From Pogona vitticeps (lineage: Eukaryota > Chordata > Lepidosauria > Squamata > Agamidae), in contig NC_135791.1 of the NCBI RefSeq assembly GCF_051106095.1, forward strand, positions 5,280,501 to 5,344,500: a stretch of DNA of 64,000 nt, written 5' to 3'. The notes beneath the pieces are model-generated. The model was not told the DNA's origin. It worked only from the letters and a program-made list of their open reading frames with translations, and did not search any database. Shown here piece after piece: positions 20,280-32,300 of this stretch. The position numbers and the translations under genes are program-made. Each line of letters begins with the position of its first letter. The first letter of the stretch is position 1.

Positions 20280-23200
20280 CATGGGATGATCCTCATTCCT
20301 ACAAGAGTAATCTATCAGGGGTTACATGGGCTGAAACTAGAGCTGGTGAACTCTGCTGTCTTTCTCTCTCCCCACACACCACTTTTTCTCCTTTTTCCTC
20401 TCCCCTGGCTGAGGGCATGACCAGACAGAGGTTTCTCCCCGGTGGGTGCAAAGTTCTCTGTATCACACTCTAGCATTTAAATGGCTGCCATGGTTCCACC
20501 GACGTTCTTAAATATCCCAGGAAGGTGTGATTTAAGTGTCCACACATCACACCGCCCTGCTTCTCTCCTCACTCTTCTCTGCCATTGCCACCATTTCTTA
20601 CCCACCCCTTTTGCCAACACTCAAATCCTTTAAAAAAAAATTAACAAGTGAAATAGCGCTGAACTGACAAGACATGGTAAGCATCTGAACTAATGCTACT
20701 TCAGCTATAGCGCTAAACTAGGAATAAAAAGAGTAGACACTGTCTAAATGGGTGGGATACAAATTCAATAAATAAAAATAGATTCAAAAAATACAGCTTA
20801 CAAATGGCATTGCTTTTGTAGCCCTCAGCAGTGTGAGCAGGAGGGTGAGGAAAGGAATAGGGCTCATGCCTACACCATGCCACATTCTGTACATCATCAG
20901 TGATGTCATCTGGAGATGCTCAACAACAGCCCTAAGGGATAAATCACACAACTTGTAGTCTGCAAAGTAACTTTCCCGAGTTGTTTTCTACCTAGGTTGC
21001 ATATTGAGGCTTTCCAGAGCTGGCAGTAGCTTCGGCAAGCAGCTGCTACAACCTCAAACTGACGTGTCCAAATATAGAGTTCCGGTGGTTTCTGGTTTCC
21101 TTCCAGGACTCGACACTTCCTCCAGCACACTGCTAGCTTGACTATGCCATCTTCTATCCTCTTGATGTCTCAGCAAGTTGAGCTGCATCTAATGCTCAAG
21201 ACGTTGCACCTTGGATCACAGGAAGTCATATAACAGTTCAACGCATGAATTTGTTTGTGTGTAAAACGAGGAAACACACACACAAGTTCATAAGGAAATA
21301 TAGGAAGCAACTTTACTGATATTAAAGACATACACTCCCCCAAAATTTGCATTTTTAGGGAACATAGCTCATTTCACACTTTTGAATCGACACGTAATTA
21401 TCAACACTCAATTAGCCTTCAAAATTTGCACCTCTCTAAATGTTGCAGTGAGGCTCTCCAACAAAAACAAACAAACCCACAAAGGTGTGCACAAACATAT
21501 GTTTATTAGGCAAGCCTGCCTGCAAAAATGTAATATTTTGAGAAATGTTACCCACAATGCAAAGACATGTTCGTGCAAATTGGAAAAAAAAACTGCAAAC
21601 TTTAGAGAAAACAGCCTTTAACACTGAAAACAATGAAAGAGTGGGGCCTGAAACAGACTTCAAAGGTGGCCCATAATGAAAGCTAAAGGCGTGTCAATGG
21701 TACAGAAAGATGGGGATGTTGGTAAGTCTTCCTGTCTCAACCCCAGGTCTTTGGTACCAAATCTCAATCAATTTATCTGGACTGTTAGCTGATTCAGGGC
21801 ACAATCGGAGGGCAAATTATCTTGTATTTTGGACTGCTTTAGCTCTGTTTTCCAGTGACTCCAAAACGTACAGGTAAGCACAAAACTATTTCAATCTTTT
21901 CCCATGGCTATCCACACCTTTTTGCATCACAGGGAGGGACTACTGTTGTTTTTTTTTTTAGCATGGGTAGGACCACTCCATTTGACTTCAGTTCCTGGTA
22001 TGGGTGGCGGCTGGTATCAAATCCTGGGGGGCACTGGGGAGTGTTCCACAGCAGTTGAGTGGCATGCCAGTTCAGCAATATGCCACTTCCCAGTAATTTT
22101 GTTTTTAATCCAGTTTTGCCTTGTTCCTGTGGAAAGGGGGAGACAGAACACGCAAAGGAGGACTCTCCCATCTTTGATATCCAAGAGTACCTGTTGAGTG
22201 ACAAGTCAATTTAGCGCTATGCCACATCTTCTGATGGGATGTTGCCCCGGTCATTGCAATGTACAGTTCAAAGGGTTCATGAGCAGGGTTCACATATCCT
22301 GGAGAAAGGGCAGGGGTAAAAACACAGCCTTGTGTCTGCCCAATTCTCATCCTTGTCCCCATGGACATTCTACACGAGCTGTAAAGTTTTCCTAAGCTAA
22401 GGCGTGTCACTTAAGGACAGGCGATGGAGGAAAAAGATGGGAATTCCTAAGGACAGCCAACAGAGGGCACCTTGGGACTGTGTGATCTTTACAGCAAATC
22501 TGCTAAGGAGTTTATTCTCCCAGCCTTCATAGGAAAGTCAATGCCAGATATAATTTAATGGTTAGTTACATGTATACCAGGCACCAGACATGCTTTTGGG
22601 TCCCAAGTTGGAGTTCACGTCTTTGGTATCAAGTCCCAAGCCTGACTTTCATACCAAGAACTAAGCCCCAAGTGCAAGTCCGTGTTCAAAACAAGCTTTT
22701 TCCCCAGAAAAAAAGAGAGGAAGGAGTGGGTGGGTTCCGAGTCATGAATCGGGTTCAAGTCATTGGGGGGAAAAAACATGAGCCAGCATTGAGTCACCGG
22801 TGCGTCTTCGAGTCAAGTCCCCATCTCTGATGTATACCCTGTCTTTCCAAGGAGGCAGCATCCAGAGCTTTCTTCCTCTCCACGTTCCTCTCACAACGAC
22901 CCTTCAAGGTAGGCTAGGGATCCATTTTCTACTCCCAAGATCCTAGGAGGGCCATAGGGCATGCCCACAAATGGAAACAAATGAAAGGGATGGAACTAGA
23001 AGTGGGAAGGAGGCTATTTGCAGTTTTGAAAAATAAGGACTTTAGCCATAAAACCTGGCAAGGTTGTTCTGAAACAGTCACTGTGCTTGGAGGCTTCTAG
23101 GAAAGCCATTCATAGAAACAATTACGTGCAGCTTCAGGGCTGTGTTTCGTTCACACACACACCCCCTATCCCTGGTAGAAGATGGATATCCATGAAGAGA

Positions 23201-24099
23201 ATGGATGAAAAACAGGAAGACGGAGAAACTATATAGAGGAAATTTCAGGGACTGGAGAAAAGAGTGGATTCTCTATCACAGAAATGAGCTCATCCATTTT
23301 TGGGTTCCCTGTTTCTTAATGTTTTACTCTGGGGGCCACGAAATCTCTCGGAGAAGCGTGCCAAGTGTCTGCATCACCCTTTTCCAACTTTGCCCCTGTC
23401 ACTGCACACTTTTCTTGATATTCCTGATGGCTGCGGTGTCCACCTTCAAGCTAATCTGAACACTGCAAATCAAGTCCAAAGTATGAGATACTGCTGTCAG
23501 GTTCCACGTTACAATGCATAGGTCTTTGGTCGTTTTTTGCCTCCAGGTCTTGCCACAACTAAGCTTTGGGAGCTTGGAGGCAAAAGGGCAACCACCACCC
23601 CCATCTTTTATCAGGTCCAGCACCAGAGGTTAGCACCCAGATCATGGCTAGAGGGACCCAACGGGAATCTACAAGGTTGCCAAGCCAATGACTCTATCAG
23701 TCTCCACAGACCTGCATGAACTACCGATCTCTAGTTTTAATGCTGTGCTTTAAACGGACTCGTTTCAAATGGTTTGGAGCGTCTGGCGCTTCCAAATCGG
23801 TTTATATGACCCACTTTGAGACCCTATGATCTTGGGTGAGCGAGAAATGCTTTAAATAAATAAAGTCCAACGCCAGCAGGAGACGCACAGCTGAGAACCG
23901 ACGGACTGAACACCTTGACACTTCCCTTGGGGCCATCCAGATCCTTTTGTAGGATCTTTCCTTGTGCCGCTGCTACTTAAGGGCCATCCAGTCCTACAAA
24001 ACCCAAAGGACTTTCGGTCATGGAGTGTTTTGAACTCACAATTAATAAACGAATACTCCCGGTGATGTAAGAAAGCCAATCTCTTTGTTCCTAGCAGGC
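20280..24099. other. Intergenic stretch without supported gene
   Basis: No gene was found. 22540-22830 is rich in AAGTC/GAGTC-type words similar to 39815-40300, a possible shared unclassified repeat. Everything else is unassigned. Confidence 0.5.
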
Positions 24100-24232
24100 T
24101 CCTTGCCTGGTGGGTGGAAACAGTTGTTATGGCCTTCTTACATCCTAAGAATCATCATACCAGCTGTCAAGAATCCCTCAAGAGACTCTTGCTGGGCCAA
24201 GCTGCCTCTCAGCTACACTGTTTATTCAAAGG
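24100..24232 (+). repeat. Unclassified repeat, inverted partner of 25391-25525
   Basis: CCTTGCCTGGTGGGTGGAAA ... GCTGTCAAGAATCCCTCAAG ... GCCAAGCTGCCTCTCAGC matches the reverse complement of the region at 25.4 kb. A matching open reading (GGWKQLL versus GRWKQLL) shows that both derive from one source. No family was recognised. Confidence 0.6.
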
Positions 24233-24639
24233 ATCCAGGAAATAAGAGCTCCCTTCCTGCCCCAAATACATACTCCAGATCAAACATCCTCCTTCCTTCT
24301 ACTGTACTAGCTGAGTAACAGGATTTCTGCTCGACCAAACTCTATTGCTGCTCCTTCTGCGTGATCCCAAAAGCTATGAAAAGCAACTTGGGGGACGAGG
24401 GGAACTCTTGACGCCAAACAGGGCAGGAGTTTGGGAATCTGGGTGATGAGTTTTCCTCTTTTTTTAATTGAACGGTAACATCCTGTCCCAAATCCTGTTG
24501 TGAATAAACGACGGCTGTGTAGGAGTGATTGCGGGATGAATTGTGGGTAATTAAAGACTTCCTGCTTTTATTTCGGGCTCTCTGGACTCGCCCACAATGA
24601 GACTGAGAGAGGCAAGTTGCAAGAGTGTTGTGCAAGCTC

Positions 24640-25255
24640 TGAGATCAAAGCGGGAGCTCTTTAATTCCTGATCATCTCCTTCTGCTGCTGACATCATCGC
24701 CTTGCTGTTGTTATGTACCATCAAGGTGCTTCGGTGACCATATGAATGAGTAATCTCTTGTCCTCCACTACCTTGCTCAGCTCTTGCAAGCTCAAGCCAG
24801 TGGCTTCTTTCAGGGATTCTGTCCATCTCGTATGTGGTTGTCCTCTTTTCCTGCTGCCTTCCACCTTTCCCAGCATTATTGTCTTTTCCAGAGAATCCTG
24901 CCTTCACATGATGTGCCCCAAGGAGAACAGCCTCAGTTCCAGCCTCCAGAGAGAGTTCAGGCTTGGTTTGATCTAGGACCCACTTCTTTGTTGTTCTGGC
25001 AATCCAGGGTATCCACAAAGCTCTCATCCAGAACCACTTTTCAAATGAATCAATTTTTTCCCCCTGTCATCTTTCTTAACTGTCCAGCTTTCACGCCCAT
25101 ACATGGTGATCAGAAATACAAGAGTGTGGATGATCTTGGTCTCCAGTGACACACCGTTACACTTGATGATCTTTTCTAGTTCCTTCATTTTTGATCTTCT
25201 GAGTCCCAGCCTTCTTCTGATTTCTTGGCTGCATTTTCCATGAGGTCCATCACCT
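24640..25255 (-). mobile_element. RTE-clade LINE fragment distinct from BovB copies
   Basis: Minus-strand translation shows RESWTVKK, a degenerate WCWRR region, then IKPELSLEA and a charged C-terminus. This is the same RTE C-terminal architecture as BovB but a divergent subfamily. It carries many stops and frameshifts. Confidence 0.7.
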
Positions 25256-25390
25256 TATACAGGTACAATTTTTTACCTTCCTATCGCACATACTAGAAGC
25301 GTTTCTAAATAGAATACACGTACAGTAATCACAAAAAGAATGACAAAAATTAGCCTTGCTTACAAAAAAGAAAGAAAGCTTACAAAAATA

Positions 25391-25525
25391 TACCAGAATA
25401 AATGGTGCTGCTAAGAAGCAACTTGGACCAGAAAAGGTTTCTTGAGGGACTTCTGACAACGGATATGATCGCTCCTATGATGTAAGGAGAGGATAACAGC
25501 TGTTTCCACCTGCCAGGCAAGACGG
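25391..25525 (-). repeat. Unclassified repeat, inverted partner of 24100-24232
   Basis: The minus strand reads CTTGCCTGGCAGGTGGAAAC ... GTCAGAAGTCCCTCAAGAAA. The two copies bracket about 1.16 kb that includes the RTE fragment at 24640-25255. Confidence 0.6.
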
Positions 25526-25929
25526 CTGTGGGGGGGGGGGATTCCAAATATGGCAATGTTGCAAAATTACAAAATGAAATAAAATGATAAAATACAAACA
25601 ATACGACAATGTTTACAACCAATACAAAGTGGAGTTTAGACTGGAATCTAAGAGATTGTGATGGTACAAATTCAAATTTTACCATCTTTTTACTTTTCTT
25701 GACCATTTAGCTTTTGCTTTCGGTTTCGCTACCCTGACAGTCTCTTTTAATCATCATCGCCATTTACCAGGAAGCGTTCTCTTTTCGGTATGAATCTGGG
25801 GTAAAAATCAAGAGCCCTACTCAGAGCAATGAGACTCTGCTCACCAAATACAGAAAGGTTATTTTGATTTAGCCCCAGTGTTTGAAAAGTTCTGCTTACA
25901 AAGTAATTGATTACAAGAACACAGACAGA

Positions 25930-26037
25930 GCTCGAATTCCTGTCCTCTGAAGATGCCAGCCACAGATACCGGCAAAACGTTAGGAAGAAAAACCTCCAGA
26001 ACACACCCAAACAGCCCTAAAATCTACAGCAACCACA
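25930..26037 (+). mobile_element. Third Penelope-like end fragment
   Basis: It shares GTCCTCTGAAGATGCC and AACGTTAGGAAG with the arms at 26.14-26.41 kb and continues with ACCTCCAGAACAC and a CCC-A rich end. It lies about 100 bp away, in the orientation of the right arm, and is more diverged, with an altered core. Confidence 0.55.
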
Positions 26038-26141
26038 ATTGATTACTATTTTACAAACAAGACCTGCAATCAATAGTTACCCATTTTTAGACTAACTCCC
26101 TCCTCATTACTCAATATTAATTAACGTACTATAATTACTTT

Positions 26142-26409
26142 TGGTTGTTGTGGGTTTTTCGGGCTCTTTGGCCGTGTTCTGAAGGTTGTTCTGCCTAACG
26201 TTTCGCCAGTCTCTGTGGCCGGCATCTTCAGAGGACAGCACTCTGTGCTCTGGTGTAGTTGGCTTGGGAGTAAATAAATAATAAATAAATAACTACACCA
26301 GAGCACGGAGTGCTGTCCTCTGAAGATGCCGGCCACAGAGACTGGTGAAACGTTAGGAAGAACAACCTTCAGAACACGGCCAAAGAGCCCGAAAAACCCA
26401 CAACAGCCA
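26142..26409. mobile_element. Inverted pair of Penelope-like element ends with hammerhead-like cores
   Basis: Two arms of 119 bp (26142-26260 and 26291-26409) are near-perfect reverse complements around a 30-bp AAATA-rich spacer. Each arm, read outward from the spacer, has CTCTGAAGATGCCGGCC, then CTGG(C/T)GAAACGTTAGG, then CCCGAAAAACCCACAAC. The CTGAAGA...GAAAC arrangement with a GCCGG/CTGGC stem fits a minimal type I hammerhead ribozyme, a feature reported for Penelope-like elements. The family name is an inference from these motifs; no reverse transcriptase is present here. Confidence 0.6.
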
Positions 26410-26776
26410 TTAGATCCCGGCCGTGAAAGACTTTGCATAATTACTTTTACTTACTTTTCTTTAGAAAATCTGAATTCTGCAGGCTGCTGTAATATGAAAC
26501 ACTCTCCTGTAATATGAAACTACACGTATATTAAAATATAAAGTTCCTGAGCTCTTACTGTATTTGGCTTATCTATAAACTATATATAAAATATGCTATA
26601 CTAAATAATTTATGTAGTATATAAAACATAATATGTTTCATTTGTCCCCAGTCTGTTCAATGAGATTTTATATTTTATTTTATAACTGAGTTGCATTTTT
26701 TGTGATACGGTTTGTGTTGATTTTGTGTGCGTTGTGAACCGCTCTGAGTAGCCATTGGGCAGATGAGGAATATAGG

Positions 26777-26778
26777 AA

Positions 26779-26837
<59 letters not shown>
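26777..26837. repeat. AAAT microsatellite
   Basis: Fifteen or so AAAT units, probably the tail of a LINE whose 3' UTR lies at 26640-26776 (GAACCGCTCTGAGTAGCC is LINE-like). Confidence 0.95.
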
Positions 26838-26838
<1 letters not shown>

Positions 26839-27828
26839 CGCACTAACCTGCACCAAAAAGGTAGAAACACACACACACACACTGACAGGGGCTCAAAGGG
26901 GTGTCCCGGGGACAATTTTGGTCTGCCAACAGAGCAAACCCACAGGGCACCAAAGAGCCGGACAGATGCCTATCCAAACGAGCCCTGAGTGACACCTCAA
27001 TTATTGCAGAAAGGAGCGGATTACAAATAACTCCTTGTTTGGACCAAATTGTTGCAGAACTCAGTTTTGAAACAAACAGAAAAGCACACGTTACTGAAGG
27101 ACGCTCTTGTGCGCCAGTACGCCCAGAGTTTAAAATTATCGAACTGGACCCTGGGCAGGACTGGGGGACAGACACCTGCTTCGTACGTCTTTATTTAGAC
27201 ATTTTCTCCGCTGCCAGCTGTCTTCACAGCGTTTAGGGTCAAGCTTTGTGTCACGTGTGGCTTTTGAGCAGGGTCCAGAGAGCAAACACGTTTCTCACAG
27301 CTTGTCCTAGCGGCCCGGCTCTTTTTAGAAAAGGGTGACGTAGGCTTGTTGTATTTATTTTATCTGAACAACAACATAACCTTTGGAACGCCATGCAGGG
27401 ACCTGTCTGAGAGATAATGGATGACACAGCAAGCGATCCACAGGCTGCGGTGCCATATGCTGGAAGGTCACACCGAGGGAATGAGCTTCTGGCCTGACAG
27501 CAGGCCAAGCCCCGTCTATTTTCACTCCTGAGCAACGATGCAAGGCTTCTACTGTACCAGCTCCGTCCGAAGCGAAAATAGCACGCTTGCGCACTTGCGG
27601 AGTTCCGTAGCCTTCCAAATTTGTCATGCACCCCCAGGGAGCTGGGCTGCTGGGGTCCCAAAAAAGCACACGGACAGAGCACACGGCAGGTTTGGATGGC
27701 ATGGTACGACCCTTACCACTGAATCGAGAGCTGAGTTCAAGTATCTTCCACCTGGATCGCATTACCCAAATGCAGACTGGAAGGGCAACTGCACGAGTTC
27801 TGGCAGGGTCTGTGTTGCATGCCTGTTC

Positions 27829-27876
27829 TTGCAGAACTGGTTGCAGAACTGGTTGCAGAACTGGTTGCAGAACTAG
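27829..27876. repeat. 12-bp minisatellite, four units
   Basis: TTGCAGAACTGG is repeated four times; the last unit differs in one base (AACTAG). On the plus strand it encodes a Cys-Arg-Thr-Gly repeat inside a chance ORF. Confidence 0.95.
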
Positions 27877-28783
27877 TTCTACAACAGGGAGCCTACTGGA
27901 AGGGGGAGACACTAACACGGTGGCTATTCAACTCCCAGAATACTGGCTCTCTTTTTTAAAAAACAAAGCAAATAACATTTCCCTGCAGATAAAAAACTGG
28001 CACAACAGAGAAAGAGAACTTCATGCATTATCTTTCTATCTGCAGGGTGATTTTTTAAACCTTTTTTTTTTTGTTTTAACTCTGTATTGGGATAAGAATT
28101 AGTAGTGATACCATGCCATCTGAATATTCTGCTCAGCAAAGGTACTGGAATACGATACAGGACAGTGATGGAGTAAAAAGGTCAAGCTACCTTATGGGGA
28201 AATCCCTGCAAATAAGAAGGCAGCTGAACAGGGAGAGGGCTGTGCTTTAAAAAAAATCCTTGATATGCTAGATTTCTGCTTTGAAAGAAATGCTTCCTTC
28301 TATTCAGGAGTACCCAAGATTAGCACATATCACCCTCATTAAATGAGAATGCTGAAATGTTTTGACTAGAGGTGGGCACTTACCAGTTCACTGGACTGGA
28401 CCCACTGGTGTTGTGCAGGCGCCCCATCAGAAGCAGCTTCCCTGCCCCATCTCCTCATCTGAGTGGGCGCCCATGGAAGGAGTCGGGGCACAGAATCTGG
28501 GGGCACCCGTGCCACACCCGTGGGTCTGATCCAGCGAACCATGCTGAACCGTGGTAAGGGCCCATCTCTAATTCTGACCCTTGTATCTGCTGCTTCGGGC
28601 AGTGATCTCCCTCTGCCTAATGGATGGGTCAGCCCTAGCTGATGGTGCAGGTTTAACAAAGCAGCCTGCTCCTTCGCTGTCCATTTCTTTATTGTACCGT
28701 GACCATCTTAGGAAGTCCCAAGGTTTGCCCTGGACATGCACACTGCAAAACGTCTGTACTCTAGAGTATGATGACCATCAGCC

Positions 28784-28786
<3 letters not shown>

Positions 28787-28814
<28 letters not shown>
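28787..28814. repeat. CT microsatellite
   Basis: Fourteen CT units. Confidence 0.95.
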
Positions 28815-30123
28815 AGGCAAGGTAAGCTGTGACCTGGAATAGGAATCAAGTGTTCCAGATCATGCTGGTCCTCGCCACTCCTCTCTTGCCCTTGTTTGTA
28901 GAATAGAGGAAGATCTTTTAATTGGTCAGTAGAGAGTCAGAACACAATCCGGGATGAGGATTGGCTAATTCGAACATGCAGGCACATGGCCCCTGCCAGA
29001 GACAGCCTTCAGCTTGGCTTGCCAGCAATTAAGGAGGAAATGCTTACTAGCTTCCAGTGTGGCTCACTCGGCACCATCGTCTCGGGCAATATTCCTGACT
29101 GTGTTATCAAGGCTATCTTAGATAAGCAGCAAAGCTGGCAGAAATCACATCATCTCCAGCCAACAGGGCCAATGGACAATGTAGCCTGACACATCTGCTG
29201 TTCTAAGATGCGGAGGATGATCTGGAGATGGCTAGGCTGAAGAAGGGGCCTGCAGGCAGGGCTTGAGAGAAGTTTAGCCAATTGTCCTTGGTATAGGAAT
29301 TCGGACATTGTTAGCATTGCTTCTTTTATTTTGTTTTTCCCGTTTTCTTCCCCAGCAGAGACAAGATCTCTCTCTAGAATTTAAATTTTTGAATGATGAA
29401 TAGGAGCAGACACCAAGAACTTGAAAAATTCAGTCTTACAAATCTCAGAACATTTGCACTCCAAATTCAAGAATCATCCAGTCCCTTTTGGCCAGTGCCT
29501 GTATAGTTATGGGAGGTCACACACAAACATAAACCATAACTATAACTAAAAGAGTTACAGGTACAGCACAAAAGAAGAGAAAATATACCTTAATGACCTG
29601 GAAAAAAGAACGAATCACAAATGATTAGGTATTGGTAGCTAGTTACTTAAGAGCTCCAGAATTGTGCAGGCGAACGTTGTTTTGATAACATATTGTAACC
29701 ATGTGAAGGGATTGAGTGTTTTAGAAAATATGAAGTAGGAAAATGTTGCTTTTACCTGTGATTAGCTTCATAGACTGAGGCAAGCTGTAGTGACAAACAG
29801 AAAAGTCAACATGTGAAAGAAGAATTTGTGCCTGGCCTTCCTATTCAGAACTCTTCAAAGCAGCAGCTAACATTCCTACCATATCTTTCTCAGAAAACCT
29901 CAAAACGGACTGAGCTAAAGCTTTAATGTCCCCTACGTTTTGAAGCTTTCTCTCTTATGTATGTTGGGTATCCGGAAGGAGTTCCCTTCTGTACCTCAGG
30001 GGATGTAAATTTAGGATCTGGGAAGAAAAGTCGCTGAGAAAATTATGGAGGAAGGGCTTGCCAGGGATCAAAAAGTCCTTACTGGTAGCATGCCATCCCA
30101 AAATGGCCATTATCTTATGTTAA

Positions 30124-31310
30124 AGAAGTCAGTCAGTCAGTCAGTCAGAAACCTTTATTGGCATACTGAGTACAGTAAAACAGACAAATACAATAACATA
30201 CAACTAAAATGTTCACTGGGTAACGGGTAGGAAGGGCCAGCCAAGAGCATATTTAGGGCTCTTCATTCTGCGAGACCGTGCTACGACGTCTCTGCATGAT
30301 GGCATATACGTATCTGGCAGTTGACAGGGTAAGTTCCTTAATATTGCCACTTAGAAGATGCTGCATTTTCCTCATATCATCCCATCCGGAATGGGAGGAG
30401 AGAAAAGCGGACAGATGGGACAGGCGAATATCCTTGTACAGAATACAGTAAAATAGCATGTGCTGCAGGGATTCAACCACTCCCTGACCACACGGGCAAA
30501 GTCTCAGTTCTATTGGTAAACCCTTGTACCTGCCCTGCACTATGTTCGAGGGTACTATATTGCATCTGGCAAGGGTAAAAGCCCATCGTTCTTGTGGCTG
30601 TTCTAAGTGATAGAGATAGCTCGGTCTACAGCCATAGCTGAGGGGCAACTGAAAGTGGAGTGGAGAGCAGACTCTTTGGGCAGCGCTGTGCAGAGATTGC
30701 CCCTCTATATAAAACCCTTTTTTTGATTGTTGGAAACACCCTGGAGGGGGGTATTGAGCCCAGTAAGTCTGGTGACAGCCCCAGGGTCTTGATTTTCTTA
30801 AGAAATAGGGCAAGGCCTTTTGGGAACAGACTATCTGCCAAGAGCGCTTGGAATAAGATGTCCTTGGGTGAAAAGAAACAGATTTTAATCCAATATTTCA
30901 AGAATCTGAGCCAGGCCTGAGTCTCGATCTTGTGCTGGCCACCTTCAAGGCATAGAGCAGCATAGGGCACACAGTGGGGAAGACCAAAGATTTTATACAG
31001 AAATGTGGATTGGACTCTTTCCACAGAACTGTGTAATGCAGACATCCAGATGGGCACACCATATAGAAGCTGTGTAACTGATTTGGCATCGAAAATCTGC
31101 AGCGCAGCAGGGATGTAAGAGTGGCCCCACGTATGGTGGAAACGTAAAATAGCCTGTGCCGAGAGTTTAGCAGACTTAATCGCTGCCCGTTGGTGAGTTG
31201 TCCAGGAGTGTCGATAATGAAAAAAGACACCCAGGTACTTAAACTCTCTAACCTGCTGAATATGGTTGCCATTGAAAGACCACGAGATCTTTTGGCTAAG
31301 ATCAAGTGTG
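30124..31310 (-). mobile_element. Non-LTR LINE 3' fragment (clade uncertain) ending in a GACT repeat
   Basis: Minus-strand frames carry MPIWMSALHSSVERVQ, QAWLRFLKYWIK and then CPCGQGVVESLQHMLFYC, a Cys-x-Cys...His...Cys cluster usual at the C-terminus of LINE reverse transcriptase ORFs. A 3' UTR follows with CCAATAAAGGTTTCTGAC and a (GACT)n tail at 30128-30148. At least two frame breaks are visible. A host gene is unlikely. Confidence 0.75.
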
Positions 31311-32109
31311 TAGTTAAAGAAGTCTAGAGGGGTCGTTTCTTGAACAGTCTTGGCGTCCTCTTAAGGGTGGAGCCCTTTGCCTCCCCATGGCCCGACTCGC
31401 AAGTAGACCTCATCTGTGGTCATGAGAATATGGGAAAGGCTAAATAGCCTTTTTACCCCTCAAGCTGGCTATATCCTTGTTGCAATGCTAAAGAGAGGTT
31501 GTGTGCCTTTTTTGAATGAGGTCCAGCCACCCGCGAAGCAGTGGACTGAAGAGAACACAAGGGTCCCATTATTGCATTTCTTCAGACCATGGGCCAAGCT
31601 GTTCCAGGCAGAAGTACAGGTCCTTTCAAAATAAGAACACCTTTTATCTTAACGGTGTGTACACAAGGAGAGGGGAGTGCCTGGGAGAGCACATTCTCAT
31701 ATTTTGAGGGTCCTCCATCCCTTCTCTGAGCGCCTCCTTCATCAAAGGTCAACAATCACCAAAAGTCAACAGAGGTGGGCATCAACTCAAAAGATGGCTT
31801 GCTTGGCTGTGGTGTCCCAGTTATGAAACTCAACAATGTTTGCACGACACCAGGATTTTATCTTTTAGACATCAGGCAAAAGGACTTTCCAGTCACTTTC
31901 GTGCTTGAAGTGCTGTTCTTTTGGCTTTGGGATGAGTGTGTGTGTCTACTTTTTTAAGCTGTTGTATGTCATCTTGAGTCCTTTTGCTAAGAGGAAGGTG
32001 GGACAGAAAGAAAGAGTTTTTGTTTTCAACCCAACATTTTTAATTTGCTTTAAAAAAAACTCTTACGTTTTAATTTCATATTATTTTGTGCTACTGTGCA
32101 ACATTTATT

Positions 32110-32300
32110 TCCTCCAGGAACCCAGATCAAAGCAAATTTTAACAGGTGGCTGTCTGGTTTTCTCCTGAATACCTCCAGCGTTGGAGCACTCACCACCTCC
32201 CTAGGTTCCGTTGTCATACTGCTCTAACAGTTAAGATATTTTCCCCTGATGTTCATCTCCAGCTTTTCTCTTCAGACACTTCAACACATAGGCTTGAGAA
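32110..32300 (-). mobile_element. CR1 LINE 3' fragment
   Basis: Shared blocks are AACAGGTGGCTGTCTGG, TTGGAGCACTCACCACC and GTCATACTGCTCTAACAGTT on the plus strand, the reverse complement of the CR1 tail. It lacks the terminal repeat. Confidence 0.85.

Larger units (their letters stand above)
26838..30123. other. Intergenic stretch without supported gene
   Basis: It contains a CA run (about 26868-26882), the minisatellite at 27829-27876 and the CT run at 28787-28814. The region 26.9-27.9 kb is GC-richer and has overlapping chance ORFs on both strands, none with a recognisable domain. Confidence 0.5.

Noticed and set aside
27355-27918. 187-residue minus-strand ORF, and 158-residue plus-strand ORF at 27626-28102
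   Set aside because: They overlap on opposite strands, run through the 12-bp minisatellite and show no recognisable domain, signal peptide or splice structure.
30253-30813. 186-residue minus-strand ORF with a CxC...H...C cluster as a host zinc-binding gene
   Set aside because: The upstream frames, the AATAAAG-containing 3' UTR and the GACT tail identify it as a LINE 3' end.
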